NCBI GenBank assembly: GCA_900545905.1 | Contig: URBA01000005.1 | Span: 1-20,568 of the forward strand | DNA: 20,568 nt | Source of the DNA: an uncultured Collinsella sp. | Lineage (GTDB): Bacteria; Actinomycetota; Coriobacteriia; Coriobacteriales; Coriobacteriaceae | Direction: 5' to 3' | In this document: one piece after another, positions 1 to 7,036 of the stretch | How positions within the stretch are numbered: the first letter of the stretch is position 1 | Layout of the letters: the number at the start of each line of letters is the position of its first letter | The notes under the pieces: generated by a model | What the model was told of the DNA's origin: nothing | Databases searched by the model: none | Seen by the model: the letters and a program-made list of their open reading frames with translations, nothing else | Program-made: the position numbers and the translations under genes

Positions 1-47
1 CTACACTTCTAGCTTCGTCGGCAGCGTCAGATGTGTATAAGAGACAG
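1..47. other. Nextera adapter sequence (contamination)
   Basis: The first 47 bases read as the tail of the Illumina i5 side: ctacac (1-6), index ttctagct (7-14), the Read 1 linker (15-28) and the 19-bp transposon mosaic end AGATGTGTATAAGAGACAG (29-47). This is library adapter, not genome. A reading frame opened at 33 gives the false N-terminus MYKRQ. The genomic sequence starts at 48. Confidence 0.98.
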
Positions 48-62
48 GAAAGGAACCCCTTC

Positions 63-596
63 ATGTTGAAGAAAACCCTCGCCTTCGCCCTGTCAGCGGC
101 GCTTTTCGCGTTCTCGCTCGCCGGCTGCGGCGGAAATTCAATCGACAGCGCAAAGGCAAGCGATGCCGATTCCCAGGAAAAGACCGAACAGGCGGCCGAT
201 GCGCCCGAGGGCGCAAGCGCTGCCCCCATCACCGCCGACAAGGTGGCCGACGGCACCTATCCGATCACCGTAGATTCCAGCTCGAACATGTTCAGGATTG
301 TGGACGCCCAGCTCATCGTGGAAAACGGCTCCATGCACTGCGTGATGACGCTTTCCGGCACGGGCTACGGCAAGCTCTTCATGGGCACGGGCGACGAGGC
401 TGCCGCCGCGAGCGAGGCCGACTTCATCCCCTATGTGGAAAACGCGGAAGGCAAGTACACCTACGACGTGCCCGTTGAAGCGCTCGACGAGGACACCGCC
501 TGCGCCGCGTGGAGTATTAGAAAAGAGCAGTGGTACGACCGCACGCTCGTGTTCGAATCCGCCGGCGTCGATCTGCGCGCCGACGCACTGAAGTAA
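63..596 (+). CDS. Small NEAT-like lipoprotein of a metal/heme uptake operon
   Basis: A 177-residue predicted lipoprotein. Residues 1-22 form a signal peptide (Lys3-Lys4, hydrophobic core, lipobox LAGC with Cys22), so it should be anchored outside the membrane. A Ser/Ala/Glu-rich linker follows. From about residue 55 there is a beta-rich domain (DGTYPITV..., a Y-G-K segment, YDVPVEALDED, WYDRTLVF). By eye it aligns with the N-terminal module of the next gene, and the pattern resembles NEAT-like heme-binding sandwiches; that assignment is an inference. The ATG at 63 is chosen because an upstream frame start at 33 lies in adapter, and AAAGGA precedes this ATG. It is first in a four-gene operon, 4 nt before the binding protein. 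It may be a ligand-capturing partner of that protein. The promoter lies off the contig. Confidence 0.8.
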   Translation: MLKKTLAFALSAALFAFSLAGCGGNSIDSAKASDADSQEKTEQAADAPEGASAAPITADKVADGTYPITVDSSSNMFRIVDAQLIVENGSMHCVMTLSGTGYGKLFMGTGDEAAAASEADFIPYVENAEGKYTYDVPVEALDEDTACAAWSIRKEQWYDRTLVFESAGVDLRADALK

Positions 597-600
597 CGCC

Positions 601-2172
601 ATGCGGTCGATTCTTCCCAAGGGGGAAAGCAGGAAGCGTCGCAGCATCGCGGCGCGCGCGATCGCCTGCGTTCTCGTCGCCCTGTTCGCGCTTCCCTTCG
701 CGGGGTGCAGTGCGAGCCCGAACGCGACCGGTGGCACGGCAGGCTCTCAGGAATACACTGTGAGCGTCTCGCTCTCCGGCGGGTCAGGGCGCGCAAGCAT
801 CGCCTCACCCACCACAATTGTGAAGGATGGCGACACCTACACCGCGACCATCACCTGGTCGAGTTCGAACTACGACAAGATGACCGTCGACGGCGTGGAC
901 TACGCGCCCGTAAACGACGGCGGCAACTCCACGTTCGAGATACCCGTCACGCTCGACGAGGACATCGCCGTGTCGGCCGAGACCGTCGCCATGTCGACGC
1001 CGCACACCATCGACTACACGCTCCACTTCGACTCATCCACCATGAAGGAGAAATCGGGCGACGATGCAAGCGGCGGCTCCCCTGCGGGAACGGCTTCAAG
1101 CGCCGCGGCCGACTTCCACAACGCCGATTTGGGCTGCGGCTGGGAGCCGACGGGGGCGCTTCAGCTTGAATACGCCGAGCACTTCACTGTCGACGAGTAC
1201 GAAGGCGGCCTGCGGCTTATCTGCATTTCGAACGGGGAGCGCTTCCTCGTGGTACCGCAAGATGCGAAGGTACCTGATGGGTTGAGCTCCGACATCGCGG
1301 TCATAAGGCGTCCCGCCAACAAGGTGTACCTCGTGTCGTCGGCGACGATGTGCCTGGTCGACGCGCTCGATGCGAACGACAACATCCTCATGTCGGGCAC
1401 GAAGGCCGACGATTGCTCGGTTGCGGGCTTCAAAAGCGCACTCGAAAGTGGGGCGATCGCCTACGGCGGCAAGTACAGCGCGCCCGACTACGAGCGAATA
1501 TCGGCCTCGGGCTGCACGCTCGCCATCGAGAACACCATGATCAACCATACGCCCGATGTGAAGGAAAAGCTGCAGAAGCTCGGGCTCGTCGTGCTCACCG
1601 AACAGTCGTCGAGCGAGCCCGAAGCACTCGGGCGCGTCGAGTGGATTAAGCTTTTCGGCGTCCTGTTCGACAAGGAAGACGAGGCCGCGCACCTGTTCAA
1701 CGAGCAGAAGGCCCGCGTCGAGCAAACGTCGGGGCTCGCGTCGTCAGGTAAAACCGTGGCGTATTTCTACATTAACTCGAACGGGGCCGCCGTAACGCGG
1801 CGGGCGGGCGACTACGTGGCGCAGATGATCGAGCTTGCAGGCGGCAGCTACGCACTCGATGACGCGCAGACGGCGTCGACGTCAGGTTCGTCAGTAACGC
1901 TCGAAATGGAGCGCTTCTACGCGACGGCGAAGGATGCCGACATCATCGTCTACAACGGCACCATCGACGAATCGGTTGCCACCTTGAACGACTTCGTAGG
2001 CAAAAACGCGCTATTGTCGCAGTTCAAAGCCGTGAAGAACGGCAACGTCTGGGTCACAAGCGCCGACATGTACCAGCAGATGACTTCCACCGCCGACATT
2101 ATCGACGAGCTGCACGGGGCGTTCACCGGCGATGACGCGAGCAACTTCCATTATCTGAGGAAGCTCGGCTAG
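601..2172 (+). CDS. ABC transporter solute-binding lipoprotein, FecB/BtuF type with N-terminal NEAT-like module
   Basis: A 523-residue binding lipoprotein. A basic N-terminus (RKRR) and hydrophobic stretch end in lipobox FAGC with Cys36. Residues 51-145 form a beta-rich module (GGSGRASIASP, WSSSNYD, a V-D-G turn, FEIPVTLDEDI, HTIDYTLHFD), NEAT-like by pattern. The segment from about 175 to the end is a class III (TroA/FecB-like) periplasmic-binding fold: an IENTMINHTPDVKEKLQKLG helix, SEPEALGRVEWIKLFGVLFD, a VAYFYINSNGAAVTRR strand and IIVYNGT. In this family the domain delivers iron-siderophore, heme or cobalamin to a FecCD/BtuC permease, which is the next gene, 4 nt downstream. The exact ligand cannot be read from sequence. 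At 523 aa it is longer than the usual 300-350 because of the extra module. Its position in the operon supports the role strongly. Confidence 0.85.
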   Translation: MRSILPKGESRKRRSIAARAIACVLVALFALPFAGCSASPNATGGTAGSQEYTVSVSLSGGSGRASIASPTTIVKDGDTYTATITWSSSNYDKMTVDGVDYAPVNDGGNSTFEIPVTLDEDIAVSAETVAMSTPHTIDYTLHFDSSTMKEKSGDDASGGSPAGTASSAAADFHNADLGCGWEPTGALQLEYAEHFTVDEYEGGLRLICISNGERFLVVPQDAKVPDGLSSDIAVIRRPANKVYLVSSATMCLVDALDANDNILMSGTKADDCSVAGFKSALESGAIAYGGKYSAPDYERISASGCTLAIENTMINHTPDVKEKLQKLGLVVLTEQSSSEPEALGRVEWIKLFGVLFDKEDEAAHLFNEQKARVEQTSGLASSGKTVAYFYINSNGAAVTRRAGDYVAQMIELAGGSYALDDAQTASTSGSSVTLEMERFYATAKDADIIVYNGTIDESVATLNDFVGKNALLSQFKAVKNGNVWVTSADMYQQMTSTADIIDELHGAFTGDDASNFHYLRKLG

Positions 2173-2176
2173 CGCC

Positions 2177-3217
2177 ATGAGAAGCCGGCTTTCCATGACA
2201 TACGACGAATCGGGGCGCGCCGCGCGGTGTCGCGTCGTGACGGCGCTGCTCGCTGTTGCCCTCATCGTGCTCGTCGGGGCCAACCTGTGCATCGGGAGCG
2301 TGCTCGTGCCCGCAGACCACATCCCCGGCATCCTTTCGGGCGGCGTGGCCAATTCCATGGAAAGCCAGGTCATCTGGGAGATTCGCCTGCCGCGCGTGCT
2401 TTCAGCCGTGCTTCTCGGCGGAGCACTTTCGCTCTCCGGGTTCCTGCTGCAGACGTTTTTCAACAACCCCATCGCCGACCCGTTCATCTTGGGCGTCTCC
2501 TCGGGCGCAAAGTTCGTCGTCGCGCTTACGATGATCGTACTTCTAGGCGCGAACCAGGCCATGTCCTCGCCGGCCATGGTGGCCGCAGCGTTTCTGGGCT
2601 CGCTTATCACCATCGGCTTCGTGCTCCTCATCGCACGGCGCATAAGTTCCATGGCCATGCTCATCGTGGCGGGCGTCATGGTGGGATACATCTGCTCGGC
2701 GGCGACGAACTTTCTCATCGCCTTCGCCGACGACCAGTCCATCGTGAACCTGCACAACTGGTCTTTGGGTAGCTTCTCGGGTTCGAGCTGGGACGACATC
2801 GCGGTCATCGCGGTCGTGGTGATCACCGTGAGCGCATGCGTATTCGCGATATCGAAGCCCCTTTCCGCCTTCCAGCTGGGAGAAGCCTACGCGAAAAGCG
2901 TCGGCGTGAACGTCGCACGCTTCCGCGTGGTGCTCGTCCTTCTAGCGAGCATGCTTTCCGCCTGCGTGACCGCGTTCGCTGGTCCGGTGTCGTTCGTAGG
3001 CATCGCGGTTCCGCATCTCGTGAAGTCGGCGCTGAAGTCGTCGAAGCCCATCCGCGTGATTCCTGCGTGCTTCTTGGGAGGCGCCATCTTCTGCGCGGGC
3101 TGCGATTTGATCGCGCGCACGCTGTTCTCTCCCGTCGAGCTTTCCATCAGCGCCGTCACCGCCATCTTCGGCGCGCCGGTGGTTATCGCGCTCATGTTGA
3201 AGAAACGAGTGAGGTAG
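2177..3217 (+). CDS. ABC transporter permease, FecCD/BtuC family
   Basis: A 346-residue polytopic membrane protein, the normal length for this family, with about ten hydrophobic segments. The diagnostic block RLPRVLSAVLLGGALSLSG runs into the LQTFFNNPIADPFILGVSSG stretch at residues 70-110. A second typical stretch, FAGPVSFVGIAVPHLVKSAL, lies near residue 270 and carries the ATPase-coupling loop. The family forms the homodimeric channel for iron-siderophore, heme or vitamin B12 import. It starts 4 nt after the binding-protein stop with only a weak ribosome binding site, suggesting translational coupling. A second ATG at 2195 is possible. Its stop codon abuts the ATG of the ATPase gene. The function class is secure; the substrate is not. 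Confidence 0.92.
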   Translation: MRSRLSMTYDESGRAARCRVVTALLAVALIVLVGANLCIGSVLVPADHIPGILSGGVANSMESQVIWEIRLPRVLSAVLLGGALSLSGFLLQTFFNNPIADPFILGVSSGAKFVVALTMIVLLGANQAMSSPAMVAAAFLGSLITIGFVLLIARRISSMAMLIVAGVMVGYICSAATNFLIAFADDQSIVNLHNWSLGSFSGSSWDDIAVIAVVVITVSACVFAISKPLSAFQLGEAYAKSVGVNVARFRVVLVLLASMLSACVTAFAGPVSFVGIAVPHLVKSALKSSKPIRVIPACFLGGAIFCAGCDLIARTLFSPVELSISAVTAIFGAPVVIALMLKKRVR

Positions 3218-4534
3218 ATGGGGGAATTCATGCCGCGGCCCAAAACGCTCGGAGGGGGCATTCCATGCTTAGACAGTCCTGAGCTCGCGCGAAAGCGCCA
3301 GAAGGCACTTTCGGCTCGTGCGGGACTGCGCGCGGAACGCCTCCTCCGAGCGGAGTCGAACCTCGAAACCCCGGTCGAAACGCAGGCTGACGGAGCACCG
3401 CTTTTCCGCATAAGCGACCTGTCGGCGGGCTACGACAAGAAGGTCGTAGTCGAAGGCGTCGATCTGGAGGTTCGCGCGGGCGACGTCGTGGCGCTCATCG
3501 GGCCGAACGGCTCGGGCAAGTCGACCATCTTGAAAACCATCACTCGCCATCTTACACCGCTTGCCGGCGCGGTCGAGCTCGACGGACGGGAGATTTCCCG
3601 ATGGAAGACGGCGGAGTTCGCAAGGAACCTTGCCGTTATGCTGACAGATCGCCCCCGGACCGAGCTCCTCACCTGCCGCGATATCGTAGAGGCAGGAAGG
3701 CATCCCTACACCGGGCGAATGGGCACACTCTTGCCCGACGACCATAGTCGGGTCGACGAGGCCATGAAAACCGCACATGTGGAAGAGCTCGCCGAGCGCG
3801 ACTTCATGCAGATAAGCGACGGGCAACGCCAGCGCGTCATGCTCGCACGCGCCATCGCGCAGGATCCGCGTGTGCTCGTTCTCGACGAGCCCACGTCGTA
3901 TCTCGATATCCGCTACCAGATCGACCTGCTACGAATACTTCGTCACCTTGCGAAATCGCGGAATGTGGCTGTCATCATGTCCATCCACGAACTCGAGCTC
4001 GCGCAGAAAAGCGCCGACAAGGTGATTTGCGTGAAGGACGGTCGGGTCTTCCGCGCCGGCGCACCCGAGGACATATTCACGCGCGAGACGATTGGCGAGC
4101 TCTACGGCCTTCAACATGGCACCTTCAACGAGCGCTTCGGCAGCGTGGAAATTGGGCGCCCGCACGGCGATGCGCACACGTTCGTCATCGCCGGCGCGGG
4201 TACGGGGTCGGCTGTGTTTCGCCAGCTCATCCGGCAGGGCAAGGCGTTCTACGCGGGCGTTCTGCACGAAGGGGACATCGACTGTGAGCTCGCGCGCGAC
4301 CTGGCGGCGGAATGCGTGGCCGAGCGCGCCTTCGAGCCTATCGGGGATAAAACCATAGCCCACGCCAAAGAGCTCCTCGTCCACTGTGCGCGTCTTATCG
4401 TGTGCCCCGCCGCCTTCGGCACCATAAACGCCCGCAACGCAGAGCTCGTCGAGTTCGCACGCTCGCATGGTATCGAGGTCATGCGAGCGTGCGAAGGCGC
4501 ATCGGAGGATTCCCAATTGGAGTGGGAAGGATAA
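3218..4534 (+). CDS. ABC transporter ATP-binding protein, FecE/BtuD type with extra C-terminal domain
   Basis: A 438-residue ATPase of the iron/heme/B12 importer class. Walker A is GPNGSGKS (95-102). The signature is ISDGQRQR (199-206), a variant of LSGGQ. Walker B is VLVLDEP (219-225) and the switch His is His257. The core spans about residues 60-300; typical FecE proteins are about 260 aa. About 60 charged residues precede it and about 120 follow it. The tail (TFVIAGAGTGSAVFRQLIRQ onward, ending near SHGIEVMRA) looks Rossmann-like, and similar tails occur on some siderophore/cobalamin-family ATPases; its function is unknown. The ATG at 3218 abuts the permease stop. ATG 3230 is a strong alternative because GGGGGA lies 5 nt before it, which would remove four residues. 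It is last in the operon and powers the permease. Confidence 0.9.
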   Translation: MGEFMPRPKTLGGGIPCLDSPELARKRQKALSARAGLRAERLLRAESNLETPVETQADGAPLFRISDLSAGYDKKVVVEGVDLEVRAGDVVALIGPNGSGKSTILKTITRHLTPLAGAVELDGREISRWKTAEFARNLAVMLTDRPRTELLTCRDIVEAGRHPYTGRMGTLLPDDHSRVDEAMKTAHVEELAERDFMQISDGQRQRVMLARAIAQDPRVLVLDEPTSYLDIRYQIDLLRILRHLAKSRNVAVIMSIHELELAQKSADKVICVKDGRVFRAGAPEDIFTRETIGELYGLQHGTFNERFGSVEIGRPHGDAHTFVIAGAGTGSAVFRQLIRQGKAFYAGVLHEGDIDCELARDLAAECVAERAFEPIGDKTIAHAKELLVHCARLIVCPAAFGTINARNAELVEFARSHGIEVMRACEGASEDSQLEWEG

Positions 4535-4560
4535 ACTGGACTTTCATTTAAGGATCCTCA

Positions 4561-4641
4561 GGCTACAGCTCCTACGCCGGCGAGGTCTCCAAGGCGCCGG
4601 AGAACCTCGTGAACAGGAATTTCCACGCCGACGAGCCCAAC
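4561..4641 (+). pseudogene. Relic of an IS3-family transposase (OrfB fragment)
   Basis: In one frame these 81 bases read GYSSYAGEVSKAPENLVNRN then FHADEPN, followed by a TAG stop at 4642. The pattern YSSY.GE...APNL..R.F.A..PN is the conserved segment just before the integrase catalytic core of IS3-group OrfB proteins, where it normally continues W.TD.TE. Here it breaks at the stop, and nothing transposase-like precedes 4552. It is therefore a short decayed piece. It lies exactly between the uptake operon and the - strand TetR gene, whose stop begins 5 nt further on. Short length limits certainty. Confidence 0.6.
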
Positions 4642-4646
4642 TAGGC

Positions 4647-5258
4647 CTAGTCCAAGCGAGATTCCAGACTCGACAGACCATTGAGAGTCAGATCGTTGGC
4701 GACCTCAGAGACACGCTCGATAGGAACCGAGCCGTCAGACAGCGCCCACGTGCGATAGATACCGATTATACCCGACAGCAAAAACGCCAGATAGTAGTCG
4801 AACATCTCGTCCTTGAGACCTTGGGGCAGCAGATCGCGCTCGGCAATCTCGTGCTCGAGCGGCGCACGAAGACGAGCCATAAAATCATCGAGCGGAATGT
4901 TCTCGATCAGCTGACGATTGAGCACCAAGTTGTTGCACAGTGCCTCGTTAACGGTTTTAAAGAAGGTCGCCGCCGCACCCAGGGCGCGCTCGTTAGTGTC
5001 GCCGTCCATGGAAGCAAGCGTTTTCTCGACCGAGTCGACAATCATCTCCACCACATCGACGGCAATGGCATCGAGCAGGCCGTCAACCGTACCAAAGTGA
5101 ACGTAAAAGGTCTTGCGGTCGACATTGGCCTCGCGCGCAATAGCACTCACCGTAATGTCTGCCAGCGGCTTTTCCATGAGCAGGCGCTCGAAAGCCGAAA
5201 GGATGGCATTGCGGCTGCGAACGATGCGGCGGTCAAGACGCGGTTTGCTGGTTGCCAT
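4647..5258 (-). CDS. TetR/AcrR family transcriptional regulator
   Basis: A 203-residue regulator. The N-terminal TetR DNA-binding domain runs from about residue 10 to 60: RRIVRSRNAILSAFERLL, then helix-turn-helix ITVSAIAREANVDRKTFYVHF (35-55), which closely follows the family consensus. The C-terminal 140 residues form the usual helical ligand-binding/dimer domain and are not specific enough to name a ligand; one stretch, YLAFLLSGIIGIYRTW, is hydrophobic. The ATG at 5258 is preferred over an upstream in-frame start at 5285 because GAAGGG lies 8 nt before it and the protein then begins at the family's normal place. It sits downstream, on the same strand, of the flippase-like gene with an 116-bp gap holding a 7-bp inverted repeat (possible self-operator). 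The target genes are unknown. Confidence 0.88.
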   Translation of the reverse strand: MATSKPRLDRRIVRSRNAILSAFERLLMEKPLADITVSAIAREANVDRKTFYVHFGTVDGLLDAIAVDVVEMIVDSVEKTLASMDGDTNERALGAAATFFKTVNEALCNNLVLNRQLIENIPLDDFMARLRAPLEHEIAERDLLPQGLKDEMFDYYLAFLLSGIIGIYRTWALSDGSVPIERVSEVANDLTLNGLSSLESRLD

Positions 5259-5301
5259 GGGCGTGTCCCTTCGATATGCGAGCATTCATCAACAGATGAG
5301 A

Positions 5302-5325
5302 GATAATCTACGTAAGAGGATTATC
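5302..5325. promoter_or_regulatory. Inverted repeat upstream of the TetR gene, candidate operator
   Basis: GATAATC (5302-5308) and GATTATC (5319-5325) form a perfect 7-bp inverted repeat with a 10-bp spacer, 44 bp upstream of the regulator's start. Size and place fit a TetR-type operator. No T-run follows, so a terminator is unlikely. Binding is inferred only. Confidence 0.4.
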
Positions 5326-5374
5326 CCCCATGCAGCACAAATATGCCCCGCATCATGAAGAACGCACGACTGCC

Positions 5375-6682
5375 CTACTGCGACTTAGGATGCTTCTTCT
5401 TATTGAGCGCCGACGGAGATACGCGAATACCGTCTCCTGTCTGACGCACATAGGCCTTATGAGCCGGCTTTGCGGTCCCAGAAGCCTTCTGAGCGTGCTT
5501 CTTGGGATCAACGGTAACAGCATTCGTGGGGTGCGGCTTAGTGGGCGCAGAGGGCGTCTGAGGCGTGCGGCCGAGCTTGCGCATCACGCGATCCCAGCGC
5601 GCATGGATGCTCTCGTTGTGGGCGCTCTTAAGTCCCAGCAGGGGCGCAGCCAAAATGGTAGGCGCAATAAACGTAATGAGACGCCACAGCAGATAGCCGG
5701 CGGTCGAAGCCGAACCGAAGAAATGACCCAAGAACAATGCAAAGCCGCCCTCAGCGCCACCAGTTCCACCGGGCAAGGGGACCGCAGAGCTCAGCAGCTG
5801 GACAAAGGCGCTCGCAGCCATGACCGAGAAAAAGTCGACCTCGTGGTGGCCAAAGGCAAGCATCAGGAAATACGGCACCAGATAGAAAAACGCGAGCTGC
5901 AGCATAGTGATAAACACGGTGAGCAGCATGGAAGAAAAATGTCCGGCTGAAAGCTTGAACTTCTCGGAGAAGGAGTAGATCTCGCCATCGACAAACGTGC
6001 GCCATCCCTCGATCTTAGTGGCCGAGACACCAATGCGCTCGAGCCAATTGATGATGCAATGGGCGACGCGCGTGACGGTCTTAGGCATGAGCGCGACGGC
6101 GAAGATGCCAAGCAAGATGCAGCAGTGTCCACCAAAGCTAAAGACGCACAGCAGCGTCATGTCGCCGTAGCGTTCGGCAAAAAACGGCATACGGGCGAGC
6201 AGCAGGATAGCGCCCCAGGCGACCAGGCCAAACTGGTACACGATAAAACGCGTGAATTGCGTGGCGCCGGCCTCGCCCACGTTTTGGCCCGCCTTGGTCA
6301 GGCGGTAGATCTGAGCAGGAGTCGAGCCCATCATCATGGGCGTCAGGTTGCCAAAGAAGATGCCACTCGCCTCGACCGAGATCAGGTCGCGGATGCCGAC
6401 GGGCGAATTGGGATCGAGCCAGACGGCGATCGCATAGGCCACAATGCCAAAGAACAGATACATGAACATGCAAAGACACGCGACAACGAGCCAGGGCGCC
6501 TGGACGCTCGACATAGCAGCCCAGAACTGCCCCATCTGCCCGGTTACCACCAGATAGACGATATAACCCACCAGCACAACGCCGATAAAGATTGCGCCGC
6601 GGCGTGCGCTCTTATTGTCATCGCCGCCCGAGGCCTCAACCTCGACCTGGGGCTTAGACGTATGCTGAGAGGACTCCGTCAT
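5375..6682 (-). CDS. LPG-synthase-like transmembrane protein (flippase-like, UPF0104/AglD family)
   Basis: A 435-residue integral membrane protein of the family named for the MprF N-terminal flippase domain. About eight hydrophobic segments lie between residues 29 and 352. The family hallmark is PLPGGTGGAEGG (302-313), and SGIFFGNLTPMMMGSTPAQIYR (107-126) is the second conserved region. There is no C-terminal lysyl-transfer domain, so it should not make lysyl-PG itself. Relatives move or modify lipid-linked or membrane lipids, but the substrate here is unknown. The last 80 residues (355-435) form a hydrophilic tail rich in Lys, Pro and Thr, probably cytoplasmic. ATG 6682 is chosen over an upstream frame start at 6748 because AAGGAG lies 4 nt before it. 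No clear terminator separates it from the TetR gene, so co-transcription is possible. Confidence 0.82.
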   Translation of the reverse strand: MTESSQHTSKPQVEVEASGGDDNKSARRGAIFIGVVLVGYIVYLVVTGQMGQFWAAMSSVQAPWLVVACLCMFMYLFFGIVAYAIAVWLDPNSPVGIRDLISVEASGIFFGNLTPMMMGSTPAQIYRLTKAGQNVGEAGATQFTRFIVYQFGLVAWGAILLLARMPFFAERYGDMTLLCVFSFGGHCCILLGIFAVALMPKTVTRVAHCIINWLERIGVSATKIEGWRTFVDGEIYSFSEKFKLSAGHFSSMLLTVFITMLQLAFFYLVPYFLMLAFGHHEVDFFSVMAASAFVQLLSSAVPLPGGTGGAEGGFALFLGHFFGSASTAGYLLWRLITFIAPTILAAPLLGLKSAHNESIHARWDRVMRKLGRTPQTPSAPTKPHPTNAVTVDPKKHAQKASGTAKPAHKAYVRQTGDGIRVSPSALNKKKHPKSQ

Positions 6683-6787
6683 GAGACTCCTTCTAACAGT
6701 CAAAATATCTTGGTTATTGTACCCGTAAGGGCCATAAGCAGAACGCAAAGCTCTTGTTCAAACGGGAATGACAGACAGTTGTTTGAT

Positions 6788-6822
6788 AATAAAAAACCCG
6801 GCCTTCCGTGGAAAGACCGGGT
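6788..6822 (-). terminator. Rho-independent terminator of tRNA-Glu
   Basis: On the - strand ACCCGG...CCGGGT forms a GC-rich stem extended by CTTTCC/GGAAG with one bulge, followed by six T (6791-6796). It begins 11 nt after the tRNA CCA end and faces the same way. Confidence 0.85.
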
Positions 6823-6832
6823 ATCAGATGCG

Positions 6833-6909
6833 TGGTAGCCCGTACCAGATTCGAACTGGTGATCTCCGCCTTGAGAGGGCGGCGTCCTAAACCGCTAGAC
6901 GAACGGGCC
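6833..6909 (-). tRNA. tRNA-Glu (anticodon CTC), CCA encoded
   Basis: Read on the - strand, the cloverleaf is complete. The acceptor GGCCCGT pairs with ACGGGCT (first pair G-T). The D arm contains TCTAGCGGTTTAGGA, and the anticodon stem CCGCC/GGCGG encloses CTCTCAA, so the anticodon is CTC, reading GAG (Glu). The T arm is ACCAG TTCGAAT CTGGT, followed by discriminator A and a genomically encoded CCA (6833-6835). The 5' CGTC-TAGC segment resembles known bacterial tRNA-Glu. A strong promoter lies 35 nt upstream and a terminator directly downstream, so it is a single-gene unit. Confidence 0.97.
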
Positions 6910-6943
6910 ACATGACATCTGCACTGCCGTGCTGCGAAGAAAT

Positions 6944-6972
6944 ATATTACGGGACAAAAAACGTCAGCGCAA
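6944..6972 (-). promoter_or_regulatory. Sigma-70-type promoter of tRNA-Glu
   Basis: On the - strand -35 TTGCGC (6967-6972), a 17-bp spacer, then -10 TAATAT (6944-6949). The predicted start lies near 6937, about 28 nt before the mature tRNA. Spacing is ideal and both boxes are close to consensus. Confidence 0.7.
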
Positions 6973-7036
6973 GAAGAAATTCCAAATTGCCAAAAAATTG
7001 TCGGCAGGTTATGGAACACGCAGGTAAACTGGGTAG

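Noticed and set aside
33..62. Upstream extension of the first lipoprotein (MYKRQERNPF)
   Set aside because: It starts inside the adapter; the signal peptide begins properly at the ATG at 63.
4508..4530. TTCCCA...TGGGAA hairpin at the end of the uptake operon as a terminator
   Set aside because: It lies inside the coding end of the ATPase gene, has only 6 bp and no T-run after it.
4467..5306. 279-codon + strand frame over the TetR gene
   Set aside because: It is the complement of a clear TetR-family protein, and its amino-acid make-up (Gln/Arg/His rich) has no family similarity.
6973..7036. TGCC...GGCA hairpin with a T-rich loop downstream of cca as a terminator
   Set aside because: The stem is only 4-5 bp and the T-run is in the loop, not after the stem.
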